Counted from the first letter of the stretch, positions 16,198 to 25,240 are shown. The stretch: DNA of 64,000 bases from Dryocola sp051297175 (GCF_051297175.1 NZ_JBINNY010000001.1:4030001-4094000), one strand, 5' to 3'. A program made the numbers and translations. Notes: a model not told the origin generated them from the sequence alone.

Positions 16198-17019
16198 TTA
16201 CTTCAAAGTCTTATAGCGGCGTCCAGAGTTTGTTCTGAATCCGTTATTTGTTTTTTCGCCATAAATTACTGAAAATCGTTCACTAACTGAACGATGGTCT
16301 ACGCCAAGAATAATACATTTCGCAACTTCGACATCATCTATACCAACCCCTTTGATTTTATCATCAGCAATTCTGTGTTGGAAATTTGAACTGGCATCAG
16401 AGACAGGTATGAAAAAAGCGCCATCTTTATATTTCTCATCAAATATAGGGGCAAGCATTTTGACCCTACCGGTTCTGTTTTGTATCATTAAATCGTAATA
16501 ACTGTAGTATTTTATTTTAAAGAAATCATAACAACCATCATATTTTAACCATTCCTTTTCAGACACTCTTATTAAGGCAACCTTAACGTTATAGCTTACT
16601 CTTAAAGAACCAGCTTCAGTTTTTTGATAAACACCTTTAATTAAAGTCCTTAACAATACAAAGCAGGCGTTTTTTAGATATTCTGGGTTATCCTTCAACT
16701 GTTTCCTGATAATATCTCTAAAACTGGAAATGATACTTTCCGTTGCCTGCGACATCACATATTTGTGGATGTCTGATTTTGCAGTTAGGACGTCACATTC
16801 AAATACCCCACTGCAACCAAACGGGACTTCTGTGTAACAAGGTTTATGCAGGACAAGTGTTGGCTCGCTCGATTTCCCGGATACTGATGCTGCCTCTTTT
16901 TCAACCAGACTTCCCAGGTATCTGGATTTTGACATACCTTTCTCCTCGGCTGACCGCTCAACAAATTCCTGTAACCCCTGCGCTGGAAGGTACGCAGTCT
17001 CCTTAAATTTTCCCGGCAT
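16198..17019 (-). CDS. Hypothetical protein, 273 residues, with a possible RHH-like N-terminus
   Basis: Not recognised. The N-terminus (AYLPAQGLQEFVERSAEEKGMSKSRYLGSLVEKEAA) reads like a ribbon-helix-helix DNA-binding unit: a strand, a helix, and the M-S-K-S-R-Y-L second helix. The remaining 220 residues are alpha/beta, rich in Tyr and Lys, with no signal peptide. Low GC. It stands alone with long non-coding DNA upstream. An autoregulated accessory protein is possible; I do not infer more. Confidence 0.55.
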   Translation of the reverse strand: MPGKFKETAYLPAQGLQEFVERSAEEKGMSKSRYLGSLVEKEAASVSGKSSEPTLVLHKPCYTEVPFGCSGVFECDVLTAKSDIHKYVMSQATESIISSFRDIIRKQLKDNPEYLKNACFVLLRTLIKGVYQKTEAGSLRVSYNVKVALIRVSEKEWLKYDGCYDFFKIKYYSYYDLMIQNRTGRVKMLAPIFDEKYKDGAFFIPVSDASSNFQHRIADDKIKGVGIDDVEVAKCIILGVDHRSVSERFSVIYGEKTNNGFRTNSGRRYKTLK

Positions 17020-17588
17020 ATGCCCTCTTCTACATGAGTGTGTTCCTTTTGATGAAAAGGTACCTTACTTTTTGTGTAATTCATATAAATCAATACATTA
17101 ATAATTCTTATTTTCCGTGAACGTTATCACCATCAAGGTATCGCCTTAGGGGGTAGTGAAAAAAAACTGGCATCCCTATTATGCGTAAGACCGATCACGT
17201 CCGCTCCCGGATTAGCCTGATGACACGATGAGAGTCCGACCTGAACAGGTACTCACTTCAGGAATAGATGGGGCAACGCACAGTGAAACCACAAGGTTCC
17301 TGGTCTTAACTAACTTGCGGGTAAAAAAAGTGGCAGGAAAAGCATAATGGTTCTTTTTCTTCTTCTATTGGTTTTTTACTCTCACAACCGATTTCTTTGC
17401 CGGACTAATAATATATAACAGATATATAACCATACATATAACAAGACACATATGACCAAACAGACCATTACACTAGGCAGCAGATACTAATGCAAGACTG
17501 TTTACGCCCCCTCATCTCTGACCATTATTAAAACAAAATCTTACTGCCTTTCCCATGTAATGAATTTTTAAGAACAGAGGTGAAAGCA
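17020..17588. other. 570 bp without a gene, upstream of the Gp2-like protein
   Basis: No frame of note. The part 17200-17330 looks structured: CCTGAA and TTCAGG (about 17240-17262) can form a hairpin, followed by a purine-rich stretch with GCAACGCAC. AT-rich repeats (ATATATAAC) occur at 17408-17445. It could hold a small RNA, an operator region or a replication-related site of a satellite element, but I cannot name one. Confidence 0.35.
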
Positions 17589-18215
17589 ATGGAAGACTAT
17601 TCAGAACGCTATGGGGATATGAGTGAGGAGTATCTTAAGCGGACTCAGGAGAGTATCAGTAAAGCTCAGCAGGAGTACCCCCGCTTACTGGCTATCAGAG
17701 TGGATTTTCGTTTACCCATACAAAAAGAGAAACAGGAGAAAGCAAAAGTCGATTCTTCGGTTATCACGCGTTGTATGAAATCTCTGAAGGAGCGTATTAA
17801 GGCGGATTTGAAACGTAAAAAGAAAGCAGGTAAGCGGACCTACCCCTGTCGGCTTCGTTATGTATGGGTGAGAGAGTTTAATCTTGAAGGGAAAAAACAT
17901 TACCACGCCCTGCTTCTCCTGAATAAAGACGCTTACTTTCATCCAGGAGATTTCAACAAAGACAGTGGGACTTTAGCGTCAATGATAGCCGGAGCCTGGG
18001 TGAGCTCTCTGGGGCTTTCATATCCTGAGGACAGAGGTCTGGTTCACTTTCCAACAAATGGTTACTACCACCTGAACAGCAAAGGTGAAAAGGAATTTAA
18101 TACCCCGATGAACACGAAAATGGATGAGCTGATGTTTCGTAGTGCCTATCTGGCAAAACTGAGATCGAAATGTAATGAAGACGGCGAACGCAACTTTGGC
18201 TGCAGCCAGAACTAA
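17589..18215 (+). CDS. Inovirus Gp2-like / YagK-YfjJ family protein
   Basis: 208 residues from the ATG 8 bases after AGAGG. An alternative GTG lies 9 bases upstream. The C-terminal half has the family core: LRYVWVREFNLEGKKHYHALLLLN read around residue 95-117, with the H-Y-H-x-L-L-L-N motif that resembles the HUH metal-binding strand of rolling-circle initiators. Such proteins are common in P4-like satellites and CP4 islands next to AlpA and may start replication. It is followed 111 bp later by the AlpA gene on the same strand. Confidence 0.78.
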   Translation: MEDYSERYGDMSEEYLKRTQESISKAQQEYPRLLAIRVDFRLPIQKEKQEKAKVDSSVITRCMKSLKERIKADLKRKKKAGKRTYPCRLRYVWVREFNLEGKKHYHALLLLNKDAYFHPGDFNKDSGTLASMIAGAWVSSLGLSYPEDRGLVHFPTNGYYHLNSKGEKEFNTPMNTKMDELMFRSAYLAKLRSKCNEDGERNFGCSQN

Positions 18216-18326
18216 AAATTATTAATTACTGAGAAACGGATGATTATGGCGGAGTGATAGGCGATATCAAAAATGATTGAACCTCGAGCTCCTGTCTTTC
18301 AACTCATAAAGACAAGAGAAAACGTC

Positions 18327-18542
18327 ATGACCATGCAAAGCAACAACATTGACCTAATGAACGACAAACTGGTGGATATGGTATTCATTACCGAATTTAC
18401 AGGACTGAGCGATAAGTGGTTCTACAAGCTGATAAGCGAAGGTAAGTTTCCGAAACCGATTAAGCCAGGACGTAGCTCCCGCTGGAAGGAAAGTGAACTG
18501 AAGGAATGGCTAAAGGAGCGTATTGAACAATCGCGTGACTGA
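18327..18542 (+). CDS. AlpA-family DNA-binding regulator (element A)
   Basis: 71 residues, winged-helix AlpA type: LVDMVFITEFTGLSDKWFYK and LISEGKFPKPIKPGRSSRW, ending in ELKEWLKERIEQ. It probably regulates the element A integrase or the Gp2-like gene. I chose the ATG at 18327, preceded by AAGAG; an upstream Met at 18273 adds 18 unlikely residues. It is the last island-core gene before the metabolic cluster. Confidence 0.82.
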   Translation: MTMQSNNIDLMNDKLVDMVFITEFTGLSDKWFYKLISEGKFPKPIKPGRSSRWKESELKEWLKERIEQSRD

Positions 18543-18623
18543 TTGACTCAAATGTTGACGAAAATCCTGTAGCCAAGGATACAAACCTCCAATGGCTTCT
18601 CCGGCTCTCATACAAAACTATTG

Positions 18624-18639
18624 ATGAATTCCATTCATA
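18624..18639. promoter_or_regulatory. Palindrome ATGAA-N5-TTCAT, copy 1, ahead of the MFS gene
   Basis: ATGAATTCCATTCATA, a perfect inverted repeat, about 80 bp before the start of the MFS transporter. The same 16 bases recur at 19944-19959, and the same half-sites with the same spacing lie at 34028-34042 between the LysR and SDR genes. It is a good candidate operator. Confidence 0.5.
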
Positions 18640-18719
18640 ATCTCTATCCCTCCCCCATAATTATCAATGTTCACAAACCCGTTAACATACCCCTATCTCT
18701 TCATGTCCAACGGATCTCC

Positions 18720-19922
18720 ATGCTTAATCAACAGGCACGTACACAGTCAGCTACAGCCAAAAAAACCGGTCTATCATTTCTACTCATTCTCAGCGCCCTG
18801 ATGGCTGTTACCTCTTTATCAACCGACATCTATCTTCCCGCTATGCCCATCATGGCGAAAGATTTACAGGGTGATGCAGAGCTGACAATCACTGGATTCC
18901 TTATCGGCTTTTGCATCGCACAATTGATTTGGGGACCGATCAGCGATCGTTATGGGCGTCGACTGCCGCTGTTTATCGGTTTAGGCCTGTTCATCATCGG
19001 CTCGGTGGGCTGCGCGTTATCAACGGATATCGGGCAAATTGTTTTCTGGCGTGTTTTTCAGGCGTTAGGTGCCTGTACCGGCCCGATGCTGGCCAGAGCA
19101 ATGATCCGCGATCTCTTTAGCCGCACTCGTGCAGCACAAATGCTTTCGACCCTGATGATCATCATGGCCATCGCGCCGATTGCCGGGCCCCTGATCGGCG
19201 GGCAAATGATTAAAGTCACCTCGTGGCACGCCATTTTCTGGCTACTGGCGATTATCGGAACATTAATGCTGATGTCTTTATTCTGGTTACCGGAGACATT
19301 ACCCGCTGAGAAACGCTCGCAAGCCTCCGTAACCAAAGCCTTTCAAAACTACTTTGCCTTACTAGCAAACACCAGATACATGCGGTTTACTCTGTGCCTG
19401 ACCTTCTATTACGTCGCAGCATACGCCTTTATCACGGGCTCACCGTTTGTGTACATCACCTACTTCGGTATTGATCCGCAGCACTACGGTTGGCTGTTTG
19501 CCGTAAATATTGTGGGATTAATGGCTGTGAGTATGGTCAACAGACGCCTGGTTCACCGTTATCCTCTGGAAATGCTACTCAAGAATGCCGTATTCATTGC
19601 CACTCTTTCCGCAATAGTGCTAGCGGTCACAACCGGCCTGGGCATAGGTGGAATAACCGTAATTGTGGGGACCGTATTCGTCTTCTTCTCCATGAACGGC
19701 ATCATCGCAGCAACGTCCACAGCTTGCGCACTTGACGCAGTGCCTAATGTTGCAGGTTCAGCGTCGGCATTAATGGGAGCGTTGCAATACGGCAGTGGCA
19801 TCATCTCTTCGTTGCTTCTGGCACTCTTTAGCGACGGCACGCCATGGACAATGGGCTGGATCATTGCGGTCTTTACGGCTGCCAGCGCCTTGATGGCACT
19901 GACTATTCAGGTAAAAAAATAA
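18720..19922 (+). CDS. Bcr/CflA-type MFS drug efflux transporter
   Basis: 400 residues, about 12 membrane segments. DHA1 family features: LSTDIYLPAMPIMAKDL in segment 1 (the Bcr/CflA signature D-x-Y-L-P-A-x-P), motif A GPISDRYGRRLPL in loop 2-3, and motif C-like GPLIGGQM in segment 5. It would export small hydrophobic drugs or metabolites using the proton gradient at the inner membrane. I took the ATG at 18720; earlier Met codons reach back over the palindrome. Flanked by identical palindromes on both sides, so it may belong to the LysR regulon. Confidence 0.88.
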   Translation: MLNQQARTQSATAKKTGLSFLLILSALMAVTSLSTDIYLPAMPIMAKDLQGDAELTITGFLIGFCIAQLIWGPISDRYGRRLPLFIGLGLFIIGSVGCALSTDIGQIVFWRVFQALGACTGPMLARAMIRDLFSRTRAAQMLSTLMIIMAIAPIAGPLIGGQMIKVTSWHAIFWLLAIIGTLMLMSLFWLPETLPAEKRSQASVTKAFQNYFALLANTRYMRFTLCLTFYYVAAYAFITGSPFVYITYFGIDPQHYGWLFAVNIVGLMAVSMVNRRLVHRYPLEMLLKNAVFIATLSAIVLAVTTGLGIGGITVIVGTVFVFFSMNGIIAATSTACALDAVPNVAGSASALMGALQYGSGIISSLLLALFSDGTPWTMGWIIAVFTAASALMALTIQVKK

Positions 19923-19943
19923 CCATCACTTGCCCGACTGTTT

Positions 19944-19959
19944 ATGAATTCCATTCATA
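19944..19959. promoter_or_regulatory. Palindrome ATGAA-N5-TTCAT, copy 2, after the MFS gene
   Basis: Identical 16 bases to 18624-18639, in the space between the convergent MFS and hydrolase genes. A site downstream of both genes is unusual for an operator. It may allow looping, or mark the borders of an inserted cassette. Confidence 0.45.
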
Positions 19960-20062
19960 GCGGCTATTTAATGTGCGTAATTATCTTTTTTCCCGACTCC
20001 GTTAATCTGAATGATAAATACGGGATAAGTCGATACCCCTGCGGGGTATCGACAGATGCGGA

Positions 20063-21112
20063 TTAAATATTTTTATTAAAGAAGACATCTAACTTTTGCA
20101 TCGCCTGGTCAACGTATTTTGGCACCCAATACGTCTCGATATGGGTAGCGCCATCGATGAGGAAGAGTTCTTTGTCCTTCGTACCGGTGGCTTTCGCGAA
20201 CGCATCTTCAGTCATATAGAGCGTATCCGCTTTTGTACCGGCAATCATCAGCAGCGGTTTATTGATGAGATTGATATGGTCCGTTACGTCAAAGCTCATC
20301 AAATCCAGAAGACTGCTGGTGGTGTATTTAAACGTGGAATTCGGGTGCGCGTGAGTTTTCCAGTAGTACTCGTAACCCTGGCGATACAAGGCAAAAGGTA
20401 ATTTAGCAATCTGTTCATCAGTCAGGTTGGCATCGCCGGAGTAAAGCACTTCGCCTCCGGCTGCTTCCTGAGCACGTGCGTCAGAAGCCTGCTGAAGACG
20501 CTGCTGGATAGTATCCAGCTGTGAATCCTGCATACCGTTACGGCGCACAAGGCCTGAATTAAACATGCTGATGGTTGCAATCGATTTGAACCGTTTGTCA
20601 GTTTCAGCCGCAACAAGTGAATAACCGCCGCCTCCGCAAATGCCCAGCAGACCAAGGCGCGCGGTATCGACACCAGGATACTGACTGATGTAGTCAGCCA
20701 TGCCGTGGATATCCTCTATGCGATTAGCGGGTTTATCCACGCTGCGAGGCATCCCACCGCTAGCGCCCTGATAAGCCGCGTCGGCGGTAATCGTGATGTA
20801 GCCCTGCTCGGCGAGACGCTGGGCATACAACCCGGCAACCTGTTCTTTTACGCCACCATTAGGATGCGCGACCACCACCGCAGGGTATTTTTTGGCGGGA
20901 TCGTAGTTAGCAGGGGTATAGACATTCGCAGCAATCTGGATGCCATGCAGATCGTATTTCACCGGATGAATGTTGACCTTGCCTTTGACGTTCTCAGTGA
21001 TGGCACCGTCATAGGCCAGTGTGAAAGGGTTTTGTTTGTAATCAGCCGCATTGACTGAGGTCACCCCGGCCATTGCCGTGAGTAGCATTGCACTGATAAG
21101 CGTGAATTTCAT
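20063..21112 (-). CDS. Exported dienelactone-hydrolase-like protein with a Cys nucleophile
   Basis: 349 residues. Sec signal peptide (1-22, ending VNAA), then an alpha/beta hydrolase: VVVAHPNGG oxyanion region and a nucleophile elbow G-I-C-G-G (Cys159), as in dienelactone hydrolases and YcjY-like proteins. Possible acid Asp in GTKADTLY; His in GATHIETYW. Predicted periplasmic. Substrate unknown; a lactone, ester or reactive carbonyl compound is plausible from the company. It diverges from the TAT-type aldo/keto reductase gene; an operator-like site (21201-21228) points towards this gene. Confidence 0.82.
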   Translation of the reverse strand: MKFTLISAMLLTAMAGVTSVNAADYKQNPFTLAYDGAITENVKGKVNIHPVKYDLHGIQIAANVYTPANYDPAKKYPAVVVAHPNGGVKEQVAGLYAQRLAEQGYITITADAAYQGASGGMPRSVDKPANRIEDIHGMADYISQYPGVDTARLGLLGICGGGGYSLVAAETDKRFKSIATISMFNSGLVRRNGMQDSQLDTIQQRLQQASDARAQEAAGGEVLYSGDANLTDEQIAKLPFALYRQGYEYYWKTHAHPNSTFKYTTSSLLDLMSFDVTDHINLINKPLLMIAGTKADTLYMTEDAFAKATGTKDKELFLIDGATHIETYWVPKYVDQAMQKLDVFFNKNI

Positions 21113-21200
21113 GGTCTCTCCCGATGAGTGTCGGCCTGGTTATTCAGGCTCGCGGAATCAAATTTGCAGGCTCAGATTAGGCGGAGAGGGCTGTCAGCTT

Positions 21201-21228
21201 CGTGACCGGGAAATAACATTTTTGTCAG
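21201..21228 (-). promoter_or_regulatory. CusR/HprR-like operator, diverged copy, facing the hydrolase gene
   Basis: On the minus strand it reads CTGACA-AAAA-TGTTA-N6-GGTCACG, the same layout and spacing as the three exact sites with changes in the second and third blocks. It lies 89 bp upstream of the hydrolase start. TAATCT about 20 bases further on could be a -10 box. Confidence 0.5.
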
Positions 21229-21255
21229 GAAAGGGACTGAGATGGGAAAGCATTT

Positions 21256-21283
21256 CTGACAGCGCTGTCAGGTAGCCGTCAGC
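21256..21283 (+). promoter_or_regulatory. CusR/HprR-like operator, site 1, ahead of the TAT aldo/keto reductase
   Basis: CTGACA-GCGC-TGTCA-N6-CGTCAGC. The TGACA-N4-TGTCA palindrome is the core of the known CusR box, and the third block is a direct repeat of the GTCA half-site 11 bases on. It lies 80 bp before the start codon, followed by TATGTT as a possible -10 box. Confidence 0.68.
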
Positions 21284-21362
21284 TTTATGTTGGCAATCCG
21301 AAGGCAGAATGGTCCCGCTTAAATGAGAGTCATGTTTAATTTTCTGAGTAACGGAGCGATCG

Positions 21363-22529
21363 ATGAAAAGCCAGAATGCCCCAACAATGCCAGAGCGGCG
21401 CAAGCTATTAGTCGCCGGGGCCGGTATTGCCGCCGCCTCGCTGATTCCGCACGTATCGGCAGCGAGCCAAACCTCTCAGGTCGATTTATCCAGACACCCC
21501 AGCCAACGCAACGCTGCTCCGGGCAAGCGTAAACTCGGGAAGCTGGAAGTTTCTGCCGTCGGTCTGGGCGTGCAGAACATGAGTCGCAAATATGACACGT
21601 CCGTTCCCTGGCGTCCCGAGATGATCAATGTTATCCACCGGGCATTTGATGAAGGGGTAACGTTCTTCGACGCTGCTGAAGCCTACGGCCCGTTTGAAGT
21701 CGAAAAAATTCTCGGGGAAGGCGTCGCCCCGTTCAGGGACAAAATCGTTATCGCCACCAAGTTTGGCTGGAACATTGACCAACAGACGGGTAAGCGTCTG
21801 CCGGGCCTTAACAGCAGGCCTGAGCATATCAGGCAGGTCGTCGACAATATGCTCAAACGCCTGCGTACCGATCGCATCGATTTACTGTATCAACACCGGG
21901 TTGATCCGCAGATCCCGATCGAAGATGTCGCCGGTGTGGTTAAGGATTTAATGGATCAAGGGAAAATCCTGCACTGGGGTCTGTCTGAAATGGGCATCAA
22001 CACATTGAGACGCGCCCATGCCGCATTGCCCGTTACCACCGTGCAAAGTGAATACTCCATGCTCTGGCGCGGCCCTGAAAAACAGGCGCTTCCGGTGTGT
22101 GAAGAGCTGGGCATTGGGTTCGTGCCATGGAGTCCACTCGGCGTGCAGTTTTTAACGGGCTGGATTGATGAGAATACCCGGTTCGCTGCCGGAGATATAC
22201 GTGCTATAGAAACGCGTTTCTCGCCTGAAAACTTGCCACACAACTTACAGCTGGTTGAACTACTGAAATCCTGGGCAATACGAAAAAATGCCGCACCGGG
22301 ACAGATTGCGCTGGCATGGCTGCTGGCCCGCAAACCCTGGATTGTTCCCATCCCTGGCACCACCAATAAAGACCATATGCTGCAAAACACAGCGGCTACC
22401 GGCGTGTCGCTGACTCTCGCCGAGATAACCGAACTCACCCGCTCACTGGACGCCATCACTATCCAGGGTCAACGTCTGCCGGATGCTGTGCAGGTTTATT
22501 CCGATGTTGAAGCACCGATGAAAAGTTAA
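21363..22529 (+). CDS. Aldo/keto reductase with a twin-arginine-like export signal
   Basis: 388 residues. The N-terminus PERRKLLVAGAGIAAASLI followed by P-H-V-S-A-A-S looks like a TAT signal, which suits a protein exported folded with bound NADP(H). The enzyme domain (55-388) is a complete AKR barrel: Asp and Tyr in FFDAAEAYGPFE, Lys in IATKFG, His in LLYQHRVDP, and a nucleotide loop near IPGTTN. AKRs reduce aldehydes and quinones and are normally cytoplasmic. How a periplasmic AKR would get NADPH is unclear. It is 14 bp before the response regulator gene and likely co-transcribed with it. It resembles the AKR at 32079. Confidence 0.85.
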   Translation: MKSQNAPTMPERRKLLVAGAGIAAASLIPHVSAASQTSQVDLSRHPSQRNAAPGKRKLGKLEVSAVGLGVQNMSRKYDTSVPWRPEMINVIHRAFDEGVTFFDAAEAYGPFEVEKILGEGVAPFRDKIVIATKFGWNIDQQTGKRLPGLNSRPEHIRQVVDNMLKRLRTDRIDLLYQHRVDPQIPIEDVAGVVKDLMDQGKILHWGLSEMGINTLRRAHAALPVTTVQSEYSMLWRGPEKQALPVCEELGIGFVPWSPLGVQFLTGWIDENTRFAAGDIRAIETRFSPENLPHNLQLVELLKSWAIRKNAAPGQIALAWLLARKPWIVPIPGTTNKDHMLQNTAATGVSLTLAEITELTRSLDAITIQGQRLPDAVQVYSDVEAPMKS

Positions 22530-22543
22530 GAGGAAGTCCCGTT

Positions 22544-23224
22544 ATGCGCCTGTTGTTAGTCGAAGATGAAGAAAAAACGTCAACCTATCTCAACCGTGCG
22601 TTGAGTGAGTCCGGATTTACGGTAGATGTCTCTGCAGATGGCGCTGAAGGTCTTCATTACGCTCTGGAGTTCGACTACGACGCGATAATACTGGATGTGA
22701 TGCTGCCGGGGATGGATGGTTACCGGGTACTTGAGGGTGTGCGGGCAGCCAAACAGACGCCGGTACTAATGCTCTCTGCACGAGGTTCGGTTGATGAGCG
22801 CGTTAAAGGGCTGCGTCTTGGCGCGGATGATTATCTCCCCAAGCCCTTCTCTCTTATCGAACTGGTGGCGCGTATTCAGGCACTGGTACGTCGCCGCGCT
22901 ACGGATGGCGTAGACATCACCCAACTGCAAATTCACGACCTGCATCTCGACCTGCTGGCTCGCCGCGTATTTCGTGCCGGAACGCGACTGGAGCTGACCG
23001 CGAAAGAGTTTTCCCTGTTGAGCCTTCTGGCCCGGCATCAGGGGGAGATTCTGTCAAAGATGATGATTGCCGAGCAGGTATGGGACATGAATTTTGACAG
23101 CGATGCCAACGTGGTTGAAGTAGCCATTAAACGACTTCGCGCCAAAGTTGATGCCCCGTTCGACGTCAAGCTATTACATACCGTTCGTGGTATGGGTTAT
23201 GTCCTCGAAGTCCGGTCCGAATAA
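22544..23224 (+). CDS. OmpR-family response regulator (heavy-metal/HprR type)
   Basis: 226 residues: receiver domain with acidic pocket EDEE (7-10), phospho-acceptor Asp51 in LDVMLPG, and Lys100 in LPKPFS; winged-helix domain from about 125 with TAKEFSLLSLLARHQGEIL and the recognition region DSDANVVEVAIKRLRAK. Closest in style to CusR, PcoR, IrlR and HprR. It probably binds the CTGACA-N4-TGTCA sites found at four promoters here. It overlaps the kinase frame by one base (TAATG) and is likely coupled to it. Confidence 0.9.
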   Translation: MRLLLVEDEEKTSTYLNRALSESGFTVDVSADGAEGLHYALEFDYDAIILDVMLPGMDGYRVLEGVRAAKQTPVLMLSARGSVDERVKGLRLGADDYLPKPFSLIELVARIQALVRRRATDGVDITQLQIHDLHLDLLARRVFRAGTRLELTAKEFSLLSLLARHQGEILSKMMIAEQVWDMNFDSDANVVEVAIKRLRAKVDAPFDVKLLHTVRGMGYVLEVRSE

Positions 23225-23238
23225 TGAAGGGGATAAGC

Positions 23239-24696
23239 ATGCCTAAGCGCTCCATCTCCGTTCACCTGGCGCTGATGTTTGCCCTGTCCGCGCTACTGAT
23301 TGTTTCCGTTATCGGTATCCTGCTGAGAAGCTCTTTGCATGACTCTTTGCAAAAGCAAATGCACAACGAGCTGCTGTTCCGGGAATCATTAATGAGCCCG
23401 TGGATCACCGCACGAACCTCGGCTGACGGCTGGTCATTGCTTGCCAATAAATTCACCGTGTTAACCAATTCTGAAGGTGAACGCGTTCGCTACTGGATAG
23501 TGAGCGATAACCCACGCTTTAGCATGGGGGGAACACCACCGGTAGGTGTTCAGTGGTCTTCTTTGCGGGAAGGCTTTAATAAAGTGCCCGGTGCATCAGA
23601 AGGTGCATGCTCGCTGTTTCTGTTAGTGAAAACGATCCCCGCCAACGGTGAGCGGCCTGAGCTGCGCTATGTGGTTGCCATCGACTCCACGCCGTATATG
23701 GGCACACTCGATGCGTTCACGCGGACATTGCTGATCATTACCGCACTGGGCGTCGTGATTGTCGCCTTACTGGGATACGTCGTGTCAAGGATCGGTCTTC
23801 GTCCCGTTGGGGCGCTCAGTAAACAGGCTCGGCAACTCGCTCCTGGGGACCATGGTCAGCGCCTGAATACCGAAGCATTACCTGACGAATTACAGCAGTT
23901 AGCATCATCTTTTAATGGCGTGCTGGAACGGCAGGAGGTCGCCTGGCGGCAGCTCGAAAGCTTTAATGCCGATGTTGCGCATGAACTCCGGACTCCGCTG
24001 ACTAACCTGATCGGCCAGACGCAGCTGGGGCTTTCGCGCCGACGTTCACATGATGAACTGGAAGAGTTACTGGGTTCCAATCTGGAAGAACTTGAGCGCA
24101 TGACGTCGATCGTTAACGACATGCTGTTCCTGTCTCATGCTCACGCAGGTGAGCATGCTTCCCAGCTTACGCAGGTGTCCTTGCGCGAAGAAACCCTTAA
24201 AACAGCGGAGTATGTGGAACCCTCTTTTGCTGAAAAACAGCTCTCTCTGGATGTTCAGGGCGACGTCACGGCGCATATCGACCGACGACTGTTCCACCGC
24301 TCACTGGCAAATTTACTGGAAAATAGCGCAAGACACTCACCCTCCAACAGCACGATTACGGTGCGCTTAAGCGAAAAAAACAATCAAGCCTGTGTTGAAG
24401 TTTCAAACCCAGGCGATCCGATAGCACCAGAGCATTTACACCGGCTTTTCGAGCGGTTCTATCGCGTCGACACCTCCCGAGCCAGGAGTGATACCCATCA
24501 TGGACTGGGCCTGTCGATCGTACGCGCGGTTGCCATTATGCACCGGGGAGATGTCTTTGCGCGGAGTGAAGGTGGCATCAATACTTTTGGCCTCACCTTT
24601 GCGGTACAAGCGGATAAAGCGGCAGGCAATGCTCAATCCGGCGCTGAGCCGGGACCAGGGTTAACTGACAGAATTGTCAGGGGGGCGTCAGCCTGA
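23239..24696 (+). CDS. Sensor histidine kinase (CusS/HprS-like)
   Basis: 485 residues from the ATG preceded by AAGGGG; an ATG at 23224 overlapping the regulator stop is the alternative. A membrane segment (10-30), a periplasmic region of about 130 residues with a single Cys (124, GACSLF), a second segment (162-183), HAMP, the H-box FNADVAHELRTPLTNL (His248), N-box LANLLENSARHS, and G-box THHGLGLSIV. It senses something in the periplasm and phosphorylates the regulator. Its last codons contain operator site 2 for the next gene. Confidence 0.9.
   Translation: MPKRSISVHLALMFALSALLIVSVIGILLRSSLHDSLQKQMHNELLFRESLMSPWITARTSADGWSLLANKFTVLTNSEGERVRYWIVSDNPRFSMGGTPPVGVQWSSLREGFNKVPGASEGACSLFLLVKTIPANGERPELRYVVAIDSTPYMGTLDAFTRTLLIITALGVVIVALLGYVVSRIGLRPVGALSKQARQLAPGDHGQRLNTEALPDELQQLASSFNGVLERQEVAWRQLESFNADVAHELRTPLTNLIGQTQLGLSRRRSHDELEELLGSNLEELERMTSIVNDMLFLSHAHAGEHASQLTQVSLREETLKTAEYVEPSFAEKQLSLDVQGDVTAHIDRRLFHRSLANLLENSARHSPSNSTITVRLSEKNNQACVEVSNPGDPIAPEHLHRLFERFYRVDTSRARSDTHHGLGLSIVRAVAIMHRGDVFARSEGGINTFGLTFAVQADKAAGNAQSGAEPGPGLTDRIVRGASA
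24665..24692 (+). promoter_or_regulatory. CusR/HprR-like operator, site 2, inside the kinase 3' end
   Basis: CTGACA-GAAT-TGTCA-N6-CGTCAGC, matching sites 1 and 3 at all 18 fixed positions. It lies in the last codons of the kinase gene, 69 bp ahead of the cupin gene, so the cupin - CMD - flavodoxin genes can have their own controlled promoter. Confidence 0.68.
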
Positions 24697-24760
24697 CGTC
24701 ATTACCCCCTCGATAAAATCATCGCAGGCAATCCCCTCTTCATTGATAAGGACGCTTTGC

Positions 24761-25240
24761 ATGATCGGACATTTACGTTACCTCGGGCTGGTACTGCCCT
24801 TCTTCACATTTTCATCCTGGGCAGCGGAGCAAAATCCCGCTGTCCATATCGCCCCCGCAGGAAGTCAGAACGCGGTGTTCGGGCCAGCCGAGAACTTTAC
24901 CGGTCGCGTCAGGGTTGATCCTCTCTTCAAACCGGATAACGACATCCCTGTTTCCGGGGCTTATGTCTCGTTTGAACCCGGCGCTCGTTCCGCCTGGCAT
25001 ACGCATCCGGCAGGTCAGCGGCTGATTGTGACCTCTGGTGTTGGGCTCACCCAACAAGAAGGCCAGCCGGTGCAGGTTATCCGCGCCGGTGACGTTGTCT
25101 CTTGCCCGGCGGGCGTCAAACACTGGCACGGGGCGGCCCCCGGCAGCGCGATGACGCATCTGGCGATAACCAGGATTGTGGATGGCAAAAGCGTTAACTG
25201 GAAGGAGTTAGTGACAGATGAACAATACCACGCCCATTAA
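24761..25240 (+). CDS. Exported cupin (hydroxynitrile-lyase-like / carboxymuconolactone-linked type)
   Basis: 159 residues with a Sec signal (MIGHLRYLGLVLPFFTF, SSWAA). A single cupin barrel: metal ligands in WHTHPAGQ and in HWHGAAPGSAMTH, plus the GDVVSCPAG turn. Very like the small Mn cupins, known as bacterial hydroxynitrile lyases, that pair with carboxymuconolactone decarboxylases. The start at 24761 follows AAGGA (24748-24752). The gene overlaps the next by 23 bp, a sign of coupling and of joint function. The reaction is unknown; it is predicted to act in the periplasm. Confidence 0.8.
   Translation: MIGHLRYLGLVLPFFTFSSWAAEQNPAVHIAPAGSQNAVFGPAENFTGRVRVDPLFKPDNDIPVSGAYVSFEPGARSAWHTHPAGQRLIVTSGVGLTQQEGQPVQVIRAGDVVSCPAGVKHWHGAAPGSAMTHLAITRIVDGKSVNWKELVTDEQYHAH

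Noticed and set aside
17205..17260. CTGATGA followed by a possible stem, as in a hammerhead ribozyme
   Set aside because: The required GAAA after stem II is missing (CGACC instead) and no stem I or III is clear. A covariance search with hammerhead models would settle it.
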